A program made the position numbers and the translations under genes. Shown here one piece after another: positions 45,664 through 57,128 of a DNA stretch of 64,000 nucleotides (position 1 is the first letter of the stretch; every line of letters begins with the position of its first letter). The DNA comes from Dillenia suffruticosa (taxonomy: Eukaryota; Streptophyta; Magnoliopsida; Dilleniales; Dilleniaceae): contig JAVTVX010000010.1 of the NCBI GenBank assembly GCA_033439265.1, forward strand, positions 7,440,001 through 7,504,000, given 5' to 3'. The notes below the pieces were generated by a model. The model had not been told where the DNA came from, made no database searches, and saw nothing but the letters and a program-made list of their open reading frames with translations.

Positions 45664-47130
45664 TTAGTGCTTTAGATGATCAATTGTCTACTCTCTCCTC
45701 AACTTTTGAAACTCTGCCAATATGATGGTATGCAAGAAACAAGTAGGGTTAATTTATGGAAATCGAAAATTTAAGTATCTTACTTTATAATAAGATCATA
45801 CCATAAGCCCCAGAGGCATGATGGCCTCGTCGCCCCGCTTGAGAGAAAACTTGTTCAACTCCAGTTCGGAGTGATAAAAAATCCACCTGATCCACTATTC
45901 GTCTAACCTTACTATTGTCAACATAACTGTCAATGGTTACCTATGCTGATCGATATTCTTCCTCGTTCCCTCTATCCTTTCCGCTTGTCGTAAGATCGAA
46001 TAGGAATGAAAGAAGGAAGGGCGATTCCCTTGGGCACTTTTCGTTTGCCCTTCCTCGGTAACAAAGGAACAACAGAAGATGGCCCTGAACTGAGCTCCCT
46101 TATAAACCCGAGAAGAACACCTCAAGGTCCCTGGGGGCATTTTTTTGATCTCCTCCCCTCCTTCTTTAGGGCCCCTGAGAACACAACTTTTAACCTCCTC
46201 CTCTCCTTCTCCACTTCTAGCCTCCTCTTCTCTCTTTGACCCTCATACTATCCACCTCAACACTTTCCAACCCCTTTGCTTGAGCCTCAACATCTCCATG
46301 AGCCTCAAACTCGTGTTCATTGACCTCGATGGCTCTCGACATACCCGGAGAGCTTTATTCCTTATTCTATCTCACGTCTTCACCCAATGAGTTCAATAGT
46401 TGAACCCTTCTTCTCTTTTGCATTAGAGACGAGATAGAAACAATATCAACACTCATGTCAGACGCGTTCTCTGCTTCTGTTGCCTCTCTCTTCGACCTAA
46501 GTCTCATTTGCTCATCATAGTAGTTATCTCTTTGAAATCCTTTTTTCTCAACAGAAGCGATGACATCCATCAGCTTCTTGTTTCTCTTCTCTACTAGAAG
46601 AAACCTCCCAATTTTCCTTTTCTCCCCTAACAACAAATTGGACAATGACAGCATCTCGTAGTCTAAGAGGGTCTCCACCCGAATACGCCTCTTTTTTGGC
46701 ATTGCAAAAACTACCGGTAGAGCAAATAAATCACAAATGATAAAAGGGCTGCTGGGTCTTCATCCTGACAAGCTATTCCTTATCGGCCTCTGGCAACGAG
46801 GGCATTAAATCCCTATTCAAGAACTCTACAAAGAAATACTAGTATATTCAGCTTTTGTCGATAGTCTCCTTGAAAAAAATTTCTAATTCGACTCCGATCT
46901 AGTCTGTCCACCTTTTTGTAAAGCCCCCGCGAGCACACCTCTTGAGGGAAAACATAAACGCCAGAATCTCTAAGTCAAAACAGAGACAGCAAAAACACAT
47001 CAACGATATCACGGCTACCATTAAATGTCAAACATTGAAGATCAACATCGTCAAAAATATGTTCCAATGAAACAAGACTTGGGCGATAGGGCCTGTAGAC
47101 GTATTCCTCTTGCTTCCATGAAGAACTCCT
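45664..47130 (-). other. Unidentified minus-strand remnants, possibly Tat antisense ORF
   Basis: The minus strand has several charged, coherent pieces: 46367-46702 (from MPKKRRIRVETLLDYEMLSL to RRRVQLLNSLGEDVR) and around 45800-46140 (with ELELNKFSLKRGDEAIMPLG). A possible intron boundary pair, GTATGATC and TTGGCAG, is seen between about 45805 and 45705, followed by a short coil-like EFQKLRRE. Orientation and position would fit the N-terminal part of the antisense ORF whose C-terminal part lies at 29950-30600, with the two Tekay-like elements in between. This is inference; I recognise no named domain. Confidence 0.35.
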
Positions 47131-49267
47131 AAAAAGAAAATGAAAGAAAGTATAATAAGTTGATTGGTGTAATAATACTATTTTTTTCTTTTGTTCAATA
47201 GGAGGTGGTATTGTTGTGGGAAATCCTTCGATATGATCATTAAAAAAATTAAAATTATTATTTGAACTTAAATTTTTTATTTTATCAACACTTAGTTGAT
47301 TTAATAGCTAAATATCAATTCCTTTTAAACAAGATATCGAGTGTATAGAGAAAACAGACGTCAAAAGAATTTTAACTTTAAAGATCCAACCCGAATCAAA
47401 TTAAATTTAATCGGATTCAACATAATTATCAGATATAGTTATTTATAAAAAAATTATTTTTTACACTTAAATCTCCTCTTTTTATAAAACTAATAGTGCA
47501 TTAATTATCCATCTAATATATGTACAATATCATTATTTTTGTACACATATAGCAAAATATTAATAAGTTTTAGAACCGGAGCAAGACAATGAAAAGTTAT
47601 ATAATTTATTTTTTCAAGATGTAATCAATGTTTAAGGTTGCATGCTCAGAATTGATGGCCATAAAAAGTCTTTCTCCGAGAAGAAGTGGATCCCTAAAAG
47701 TATGGGTCAAACACCCCTCCTATAATGTTGTCATTTCATCATTTTTCATTCATAAATTTGAAGTCAAAAAATTAAAAAAAAAAAAAATGTCGCCCCTGTC
47801 CATATTAGAAATTCTCAACCCTCCCATCAAATTAAGGTTTTAAGAAAGTTACTACATATAAATCAAGTTTTAACTTCCTAATTCCGAATTTAATTATGAA
47901 AGATTTTGTTGTAAATTCTGTTTTTTCACCTTTTAATTCTTGATTTCTCTCTCTCTCTCTCTTTTGCAACACGATATTCTTAAGTACTTTCCATTAATTT
48001 GTGTTGTGACAACTTTTATTCTCTTTTAATGTGGTGTAAAATTGATTGGCACTTTTACTTTATACTTCAAATAAAATGAAAAAAATAAATTTAATTCATA
48101 AGGAATTAAATTATCTAGTTCATTTATAATTAAAATTATAAATAAAAATTTTAATTTTTATGAATGATATATATATTATAATTATATAGATATAAAGAGA
48201 AAATAGCATTATTTAAAAATTTTTATAGTAAAAAATTTTAATAATTTAATTAATTTAAATAATCGAAATAAATTAATTTTTTATTTTTAATTTATTTAGT
48301 TAGATTATGATTATAAAAATTATATAATTAAATTAAATTGATTAGTTTAATTTTGATTATTTTAATCAGGTTTAACCGAATGCTCTCGTCTACCAAGAGG
48401 CATGGCTCACTTTTCTAATCAGGGATTTATCTTCTCCTGCTCTTCTCTCTCTCAGTCTCTGGTAAGCTCACTTTCTCTCTGTGATTACGGAACGATGGTA
48501 ATTACTTATTTTACTTCCACTTTCATCATGCCCGGGTTTATCATTTATGTTTTTGGGACTTTTCTAGGACAAGTATTTGCCAATAATCATATGTTTAATT
48601 TTGGTGTAGGAGTTAAAAATAAGCTTCTTCACCAGTGTGTTCGGTCTATCAGGTTGGTGTCGCTGTTGTGCTTACCAAGCGTTTGTTGTTATGCTTACGT
48701 GACTTTGTCGGAATTTGTTCTTGCGAAGCACAATTTGCCCTGTGAGTTTAACCCTAACATATCACTTCTATTAATGGGTTTTTCCCAACTCTAAAAACCC
48801 TTAAATTATCGATTTACTTTGCTCATCAGAGCTCTTAATCTAGTCATCTTGTTAAATTCCTTTGGCTAGGCTGGATGATAAGATGCATAGCTACTTGAAA
48901 TTTTTGCATGGTTTTGATCTTACCAATACGGACCGCGGTTTTTTCTGTTTGTGCAGTTTTTTCCAAACAGCATTATTGTTTCGATAAGTCCAATGTATGA
49001 CCTATACAATCCAGTATACACTGGTTAGTGTGGACTCCTTATTTATTTTCAGTTAGATTCCGCTAAGCTCTTCTAAGTCCCAAATGGTCATCTGTTTTTC
49101 CCAGCTGGATCAAAGGTAATCAGTGCCAAAAAAAAATACGGGGTTGCATTATTCATCATTGCGCACTCTCTACACATGTATTTGGATTAACCCCTGCATT
49201 TTTAAAATTTCCTTTCATAGTTGCCTTTTTCCATGCACAGAAGTTCCATCATTCACGTTCCACCAAC
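47131..49267. other. Intergenic DNA, no supported gene
   Basis: AT-rich sequence up to about 48370. A 130-codon hydrophobic plus-strand ORF at 48402-48794 has a CT-rich start and no recognised family. It may be leader or intron sequence of the F-box gene downstream, or chance. Nothing else is seen. Confidence 0.45.
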
Positions 49268-50397
49268 ATAGAAAACCTAGTCAATTGGGCAGCACTTCTG
49301 CATGAACTCCTTGACTCGATCCTTGACAAACTAGACCAAATCCCAGACCAAATACAATGCAGCATTGTGTGCAGATCATGGCATTGTATTGCGCTAGGCA
49401 ATCTTAAACAATGAAGAGCCCAACAACTTCCTTTACAAAAGCCAAACAGAATTATACACCTGCAGTTTATACAGCACCATTAGAGGAGGCTTTCTGGACA
49501 AGCAAATTGTACTTCCAATTCTCTACAACCAAAGATGCTGCGGATTTTCCCATGCATGGCTGTCATTCGTAGATGAGACTTTGGCTGTCAATCTATACAA
49601 TCCTTCTCCTTCCATACTGTCCATCTCCCTCCAATCGCCAATGCTGCGGAAGTGTTCCCCAGTGACTATAAGTTCACACAAGATTCGTATGTCCTAAAAG
49701 TTATACCATCTGCAGATCCTGACATGGTTGAGGATTATGTTGTCATTGCAATATATGGAGATGTGAAGAGACTGGCATTTTACCAGCCAAGTTCTGAAGA
49801 TACAAGGTGGAATTATGTTGATTCCAATGATGCTAAGCTGTTTGCAGATGTAATCTGTCACTAAGCGCAGTCTATGCTCTTGACATCAGCAATCCTTACC
49901 AACCAAAATTGCGGAAAATTATATTCAGTGGCTTTAATTGGATTTGGTCACAGTGGGGTTACATTGCAGAGTTGTCCAGTGGAGACCTAGTGATAGCTAG
50001 AAGAAGTTTTCGAGGAAAGGGAGAGGATAGAGATCGAGTATCTCCAAAATTCAAGGTTTGGAAGTTGGTGTTTATTCCTCCAAATGAGGAAGGAGGAAAA
50101 GATCAATTGCTGGAAGTGAAGGATTTGGGTGGGGATGTTATGTTTGTTGGGGATAATCATTCATATTGCATTTCTGCAATAGAATTTCCGGAATTCAAGT
50201 CGGATTCTATTTTTTTCACTAGGGATTGTATCAGCATTGATATGTCCAATGTTGTGATTCCGAGCCGGAAGTATATTATTGAGATTTTCGATTTGGAGGA
50301 GGAAATTTTCTTAACACATCCCCTGAAAAATCAATTGTCTAAGGATTTGCCATCTCCGATTTGGATACTGCCGCCACCACAAAGGAATTGGATTTGA
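49268..50397 (+). pseudogene. F-box/DUF295 (KIB-like) protein, decayed
   Basis: Pieces in order form an F-box protein with a DUF295 beta-propeller. The likely start is now ATA at 49268 (IENLVNWAALLHELLDSIL). The F-box region follows (DKLDQIPDQIQCSIVCRSWH, to about 49405). After a stop, propeller-like pieces appear in shifting frames (FLDKQIVLPILYNQRCCGF, EDYVVIAIYGDVKRLAFYQ, then a frameshift near 49850). The last open piece holds GYIAELSSGDLVIARRSF and the DUF295-type FVGDNHSYCISAIEFPEFKS with SIFFTRD, ending at 50397. Such proteins serve as substrate receptors of SCF ubiquitin ligases. The lost start, internal stops and frameshifts argue against a working gene, though sequencing errors cannot be excluded. 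The C-terminal 162 codons are intact. Confidence 0.7.
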
Positions 50398-50619
50398 ATT
50401 GGTTTGTCGCTAGAGGAAATCTAAAGAAATTGCTTATGCTTATGTAACCAGAACTTTTCCCCTCTAATCTGTCTTTAAAAGAAAGTTAATTACTTTTTAC
50501 CTCAACTTATGTGAACAGTCTCTCTTTCTCTTTCTCGTCATGGGAATGACAGTGTTTGTAAAAGAAATTGGGTTTAGGGTAGGGGTATTATGACACCCGG
50601 TTTGAGTTCAGGTATCACA

Positions 50620-50815
50620 GTACCCGAGCTCGAGCTCGATGTACTTTAGGTGAGCTCGAGCTCGTTGAGCTCGTAATTCAAAAGCTCGAGCTTGACTCGA
50701 AGTGTCATCGAGAAACTCGAACTCGAGTGTCACGAGCCTGGCTTCGAGTCCAAGATGATACCAAAGCCCGAACTCGAGCTCGAAGTCAAGATCATACCCG
50801 AGCTCGAGATTGCAA
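50620..50815. repeat. Left subterminal GAGCTCGAG array of the hAT element
   Basis: About a dozen overlapping copies of GAGCTCGAG and variants such as GAACTCGAG and GAGCTTGAC. Because the motif is palindromic, both strands are equivalent. Subterminal short repeats bind transposase in known hAT elements. Confidence 0.8.
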
Positions 50816-51639
50816 ATCTGCTTCAAATTTCAGTTCCCTATTGGGCAAATTCAAGTTACTTGTAAAATGGGCAAAATTTTACCTAAGTTTATAATTGCCT
50901 AAATTCCTAATTTTAAAACTGACAAAATCTCTTCTGTTTTTTGGACATTCCAAATCCAAACATACTTATAAAATTAAATAAAATTCAAATTTTAATTGAA
51001 TCCAATCACAATATTGTTTACAACCACGCAAAAATTAAATAAAATCCATAATAACTACGGAATAAGTCCAACTACATAAGTCTCCAACCATACAAATCAA
51101 AACCAGTGACATATTACATTTATAGCAGTTTTTTCGAATAAAAGTATGTCAAATTCTAATAATAACATAATATGAGATAAATAAAGGTATTCAAATCACT
51201 CTAATATCAGCATCCTCCAACAACAAGCCAACATCCTCCTCCAATAGCAACATTCAAAAAATAAATCTTTCCCAATAATAACATTCGGAAAATAAAGTCA
51301 TATCAAATATATAACAGTTCAGCAACATCTTCAACATCTTTCAGCACTCAACAACTCAATCTACACGAGTCATAAGTGTTTTGAAATAAAATTATGTCAA
51401 TAATAAAAATAAAGATATTGATATAATTATTTACTTACCTTTTGTCGGATGTACAAGCGGAATTTCTTTCACCATAATGATATCCTTCTGCATATAACAA
51501 AAATAAATATATTAGCAACATATATATATAATTTAACATAATGAAATTGTTTAATAAAATTTTAATACGATATATATCAACAAAATATATATTAATTGTT
51601 TAACAAAAATAAATATTTACCTTTGTCTTGTTTTTAATC

Positions 51640-53851
51640 CCATAAAATTTTCATAGCCAATCTTCTCCGCACTGAGTGATTGAACCGTTTCTGGAGTCAA
51701 AGAATACGATATGTGTCTATCACCCGCGTTCCTGCACTAAATGCAGCCTCCGATGCTACTGTGCTAAGAGGAATGGCTAATATGTCTCGAGTCATCTGAG
51801 ATAAAACTTTGTAAGTGATCCTATTGACCTTTCACCACTCTAAACTCTCATCCTTATCTGATTTTGTTTCAGGAAGTTTGGCCAAATAATCATCTAATTC
51901 ATTGATTTGAGAACGTGTACCAAATTTTCTCCTAACAAAATCCTCAAGTCTAGTATCAGTATCACGTGGAAATTCTAATCTCCAAGTAGAACTCACATGG
52001 GATGATAAAGTTGGGTCTTTGTCGTGCAAGGATTCAGCGGAGGTATATTCATCATACAATTTATACAACACATATCTCATCTCGCTAACATACTGGTTGG
52101 CTACATCTTCTCCAATCATGAGTTCATAATAATATTCAACGGTAATTAGTTTTTTCGTAGGGTCAAGTACAGTAGCTATTGCTATAAGCAAATTCACTTC
52201 ATCCCAATATTGATCAAATTTGATTTTCATTTTTGTCACCATTTTTGCAATAAAATCATCCGAATCATAAATCTTTTCATCCAACGTCTTCTTTATCAAA
52301 GCCACTTCCTTAATGAACAAATTTGCTATTGGATAGTTAGTTTTAGAAATAAGCAATGTAGTAGATTTAAAATATTCAAGTATCTTACAAACCTTACTAA
52401 CTTTCTCTCAATCCTCCACTGTTGGACAATAAATATCTGGGATCTTGCTTTTTAAAACGAGGAAAAACAAACGAAAATTATAAACGCATCTCAGTATGTC
52501 AAATGTTGAGTTCCAATGGGTTTTACAATCATTAATTAATTTTTTTCCAAAACCAACCAAATTTCTTTCAGCTATACATTCAGAGAACATTATGACTCTA
52601 GTCTCTGAGCGGTTGATATAATTAACCGTATCCCTTATTTTGTCAATAACATCACAAATTTCTCCAAGCACATCTTGATCCAATACGTTCAAAATATATG
52701 TACAGTATCGTATATGAAAAATCTTTCTATCACACATCAACTTGCTATAGTTAGAGAAGTTTTCTTTTATAATAGTTATAGCCAAGTCATTGTTAGATGA
52801 ATTGTCAATCAATACCGTGTATACTTTACTTTCAATTTTTCATTCTTTAGTACACTTGAACAAAGTGATTGTAGTTTCTCTATCTGAATGCGACGGTGGA
52901 ATATTAACCAAATTTAGTATCTTCTTTTGTAATTTCCAATCAGAGTCAATCCAATAGTCTGTTACAACCATGTACCCAATCTTTTGGGTCTTTGACTTCC
53001 AAAGATCTGTTGTCAAACTAATATTTTTAATATTTGTAAGTACATTCTTCAATTTCTTCTTTTCAGTTTCATAAACCCACGTACAATCATTTTTTCCCGT
53101 TTACCTTGATATTGCTTTCCATTCTGGCATCACACGCCTTTGCATTAGATTAAACCCCTCCTCTTTCACAATATTAAATGAATGTTCATGCATCATAATC
53201 CAATGTACAATTGCCTCTCTCATTCACCGCATGTCAAACTTGGTCGAAACAATTTGAGGGCTTTTAGAAAATGAGACAACTCAAATAGGTTAAAAGTTGA
53301 TAATAGTAGATTGTGTATTTATCATTTCCCACAAACTGTCGACATTTTTTTAGATGTCTAATATAAGTGTCTGATATAAGTGTTTGCTGACTTCGTTTTA
53401 TGTACTTTCAACTTTGAATCACAATGGTTGCACTTAACCTTCTCAATACCATCTACAAGACCAACATAAGAAATGTGTTCCCAAGCTTATGATTTTTTGT
53501 CCCTTTGCTGCTCCCCAAAAAGATCATCTTTTATACCTTCAGCTGTATATATATATATGGTATTTCACTACCATCTCCTCCTTCAACATCATCATCATCT
53601 CCTTTTTCTTCACCATCGAGTCCTTGTTCCTCCATTTTCTTATTCCATTGTTCAATTTGTACCTCTATCGGAATGAATGTGTCATCAGTACTTTGATATG
53701 GGATTTGCACATTTTGTACTCCTTGAACAAAAGGTGTAGTAGAATCAGTTGATGCAATAATATGTATAGTCGACAATTCAGCTGGATATACATTTTCATA
53801 TTCATTTCTCATTCTCTTCCTACCACTACTTGTGTTTGCTTTTGGATCCAT
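51640..53851 (-). pseudogene. hAT transposase (BED finger, RNase H fold, dimerisation)
   Basis: Minus-strand pieces in order. The N-terminus is MDPKANTSSGRKRMRNEYEN at 53851. A BED zinc finger lies near 53340-53460 (CNHCDSKLKVHKTK and SANTYIRHL). RNase H-like core pieces are at 52840-53052 (ISLTTDLWKSKTQKIGYMVV) and 52408-52812 (NDCKTHWNSTFDILRCVY). A long open piece at 51832-52356 includes LIAIATVLDPTKKL. The C-terminal hAT dimerisation region follows near 51640-51800 (DILAIPLSTVASEAAFSAG). Stops and frameshifts separate the pieces. The layout is that of the plant RICESLEEPER-type hAT proteins, some of which were domesticated; here the decay argues for a dead transposase. Confidence 0.85.
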
Positions 53852-55509
53852 CCTTTTATTAAAAACAAAAATAAAGAATTAAAAATTGAAATCAAGTATA
53901 TTAAAATCAAATAGTATATTCAATATAATATAGACAGAATAAAGTTTCAACATAAAGTTTGATATAATGAGGTTTGGTACATACATTAAGAAAAAGATCC
54001 AATTGAAATTAAATTTGTTGAAACAACTTAGATTTGTCAGCATTTTCACAGTCCCTAATGGAGTTCCAAACCTAACCTAACCCATTAATTTAGTCATACT
54101 TGCAACCCTAATTAAGGTTTGATATATTAAAAGGCAAACCTTTTTTCACATTTGCATTAAAAATGAAAAAACACAAATGATATTTTTAATATATCTAATT
54201 AAGGTTCGAACACTCAATCCCTATCAACAACACTTATGTAATTGGATTATTGGGTTTCTTAGTCTTAAATTATAATTGTTCTAAAGTACTTATGTAATTG
54301 GATTATAAAACTTTGAAATCTCAATGTTATGATATAGTATATCAAAAATATCAATGCATTTGAAATCTATATGAAAATCCAATTCCAAGTTATCAAAAGC
54401 AATCTAAAAAACAACAGATGCCAATGGACCAAAATGGGTAGAACTAGTGGAATTCACATGAAGTGCATCTAAACATAAATGGGCAGAGAGAGAATAAAGT
54501 GAATAAACAACATGAATGGGCAGTAAAGTGAATAAAAATGCTAAAATGTAGCAAATGAAAAATGGGTCTGTATAATTACATTGAATCCAGGATACAAAAG
54601 GGTTAAGTAGGTACCTGATTGAAAGACCTTAAGTTTTTGCTTCTGATCAACTCAGACACACATAAAAAGAGAGAAAGGGGGGTTCTCCGATTTTTGAATT
54701 TGAAGGGCAAACAAGCACAAGAACACCAGAGCAGAGAAGATACGGACAGCTTTTATTGGACTTTAACTGGGGCATGAGAAACGTTACTTAGCAAGAAACA
54801 GATGGAACTAGAATTTAAAACCTAAACTAAGTATCTTCGGCCTAAAGTTTTCACACATACTTTGCACTTCGCACTTCGCACTTTGCACTTCGTAGATCTT
54901 GCAGAAACCTAGATCTTCGCACTTCGCACTTCGGCCTAAAGTTCTCACACCTAGACTAAGAATTTAAAACATAGACTAAGTAACTGAGAGAGAAAGAAAG
55001 TTTGCCTTCTCTTGTAGTGACGACTGGTGACGGCGACATCGATGAATCACAATTGCACTTCACAGATCTCTATTGAAGACTTGAAAGCTAGATCACGATG
55101 AGAGAAGAACAAATTATCAAAGAAATTATCAAAACTCTAAGAGAGAAGCAAAAAAATCGCAAAAACCTAATCTTTCAAAAACCCTAGACAGAGAGAGAAA
55201 GAGAGAGAGAGAAAGAGATTTTACCTTTCTATCAAGAGAATAGAGTGCAAAACCCTTGCAGTGACGGACAACACAAGAAGAATGAGAAATCAGAGCTTGA
55301 TCTTCGCCGCGAGACGTAATAACTGCGCTGCGCTGCTCTACTAGGTTACTACGAGAGGAGAGAGCAATTCGGTTTGAGAGATCCAGAAGAATGAGAAACG
55401 AACGGTCGAAGGAGAAAGGAAAAATGAAAGCCAAATTACCTTTCTATTCTTCAAAATTTTAAAAGTCAAGAATAATAAGTAGAGTATATACGTAATTTCA
55501 TAAATGTCG
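53852..55509 (-). other. hAT element 5' region, non-coding
   Basis: Upstream of the transposase within the element: AT-rich DNA, then a run of 7-bp repeats like GCACTTC (about 54865-54890 and 54917-54933) and a GA-rich tract near 55185-55215. A 101-codon minus-strand ORF at 55129-55434 is Ser/Leu-rich from the GA tract and is not a convincing protein. This probably contains the promoter and leader of the transposase. Confidence 0.55.
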
Positions 55510-55640
55510 GGTAGCCCGACGAGCCTTCGAGCTCAACATTATTTGGGCTCGGGCTCGAGCTTGAGCTCGAGACAGAAATATTGGACCGAGCACGACCCAA
55601 GCTCAAGTTGACCGAGCTCGACCCGAGCTCGAGCTCAAGT
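55510..55640. repeat. Right subterminal GAGCTCGAG array of the hAT element
   Basis: Copies of GAGCTCGAG, GGGCTCGAGC and GACCGAGC mirror the left array. They lie just inside the terminal palindrome. Confidence 0.8.
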
Positions 55641-55647
55641 CTTGATT

Positions 55648-55679
55648 GGGTAGTGTCATGGGTACCCATGACACTACCC
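55648..55679. repeat. 32-bp perfect palindrome near the right hAT end
   Basis: Two 16-bp arms, GGGTAGTGTCATGGGT and its reverse complement, meet without a spacer between 55663 and 55664. The arms contain TIR-like GTGTCAT, so it may have arisen by inverted duplication of terminal sequence. The left end has no such palindrome. Confidence 0.95.
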
Positions 55680-55706
55680 GAGTGTCATAATAGCTCTAAT
55701 TTAGGG

Positions 55707-56239
55707 TTTATCCATGTCTCTCTTTCTAGCCAGATTGACCATAAGCCGGAACACTTTCCTTGGCTAGAACATCTTGCCACTTCTGGATCAGTTTGCAGCT
55801 GTCTTCACTTTGGCTCTATTGTGAGTTATAATTGGCTCTCCAAGAGAGGTTGTTTTCTGGTCCTTGAAGAGCTTGTTTAGGATGAATATAGGAATTCTAG
55901 CACTTCAGCTTGGATTGGACCTTTTCAGCTGGACAGTCCTTTGCCATTGAATTTCTCATTTTCAACATTTTTTCTTTTGTTTCTTAGCAATCTGTATTCA
56001 AAATTATATTCCGATTAATTCAATTCGAGTATTTGTGAAGATTTTATTTATGAACAACTTTTATAGTGTATTTTTTCTATTTTCAAGTTTCAAACTCAGA
56101 ACTTGGTTGAGTAATCTAACACCCCATTTCACTAGTCCAACCATCCATTGGTTTTATTTTCAACATTTCATTTCATACCATTGCAGAGGCTAGAAATCAA
56201 CCGAAATTTGAATAAAAAAAAAGTCAACAAAAAAGGAAA
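55707..56239. other. Intergenic DNA beside the hAT element
   Basis: This is the continuation of the F-box locus 3' flank across the hAT insertion. A plus-strand frame through 55707-55880 reads coherently for about 55 codons (with FPWLEHLATSGSVCSCLHFG) but begins inside the transposon and has no known family. No gene is supported. Confidence 0.45.
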
Positions 56240-56244
56240 AATAT

Positions 56245-57123
56245 TGTTGGAGATGGATTATGCTTTACAGATAATGACTTTATTGACTCAAATGAAATGA
56301 TGGTCCACTAGACGATCTTGATCGACGAGATCTACAAAAGACCACTGAAGGGTGCTCCACATGGAAAACTCCAACGCTTAAATTAGAGAGCGATTTTCGA
56401 AAATAAAACAGTTTGAAAAAGAATTTCATAATACCTTTGTGTGATAAGTGTCTTGCTCGACGAGATATTGTTAGAGATGGATTATGCTTTACACATAATG
56501 GCTCCATTGATTCAAACAAAATGACGATCCACTAAACAATCTTGATCAACGAAATCTGCAAAAGATTGCAGGAGGATGTTCCGTGAGGGAGACTCAGATA
56601 CTTAAACAGAGAGCAATTTTCAAAAATAAAAACAACTTGAAAAAGAATTTTGTAATACCTTTGTGTGCTAAATGTCTAATTAAAAAGCATACTTGACCAA
56701 TGACATTATGATGTATATATATATATATGTTGCTTGTATGAATCTCGTGTGCATCCAGAGTGTTGAAACTCTAATCTCGTGAGGTTAAGAATTCCATTAT
56801 TTAGAAAAGTTCAAATTGTTAAAACATTCCTTTTTTTATTGACACTAGTTAAAGATCCCTTCCAATTACGGGAGATTGTTTTCTCAATTTTGGGGGAAAA
56901 TAAATATTACTTCAACGAGCAATAACGAGCACCGAAGAGGCATGGGGATCGATAGATCAACTATCGAGAAGGTTCTGATCAGTAAGTATTGAGAGAATAG
57001 ATCATGTTTGCCTGTTAATGAGATATATCCCATTTTGACAACATATTTTGGTGCACTTATTAGACCATGAGCTCAGAGGATCGCAAATCTTGTGATAATG
57101 GGTTTTTTGGTCATGACACATCA
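56245..57123 (-). repeat. Solo LTR of the Tat-like family, with 224-bp duplication
   Basis: In minus orientation it starts TGATGTGTCATGACCAAAA and ends ATCTCCAACA, flanked by AATAT (56240-56244 and 57124-57128). It matches the LTR at 26401-27113 in inverted orientation. Its 3' 224 bp (minus-strand sense) are present twice, at 56241-56464 and 56465-56688, each ending in the LTR terminus. No internal element sequence adjoins it, so it is a solo LTR or a remnant of one with an extra terminal copy. Confidence 0.8.
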
Positions 57124-57128
57124 AATAT

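Larger units (their letters stand above)
50580..55698 (-). mobile_element. hAT transposon with decayed transposase
   Basis: A 5119-bp element with terminal inverted repeats of about 20 bp (left TAGGGGTATTATGACACCCG, right on the minus strand TAGAGCTATTATGACACTCG, three differences). It is flanked by an 8-bp target duplication GTTTAGGG (50572-50579) and ATTTAGGG (55699-55706), identical at seven of eight positions. The 8-bp duplication and the transposase inside assign it to hAT. Both ends carry subterminal arrays of the palindromic GAGCTCGAG motif. Confidence 0.92.

Noticed and set aside
48402-48794. 130-codon ORF as a membrane protein gene
   Set aside because: It is hydrophobic because of T-rich DNA, has no recognised family and no clear promoter, and sits where leader or intron sequence of the F-box gene could be.
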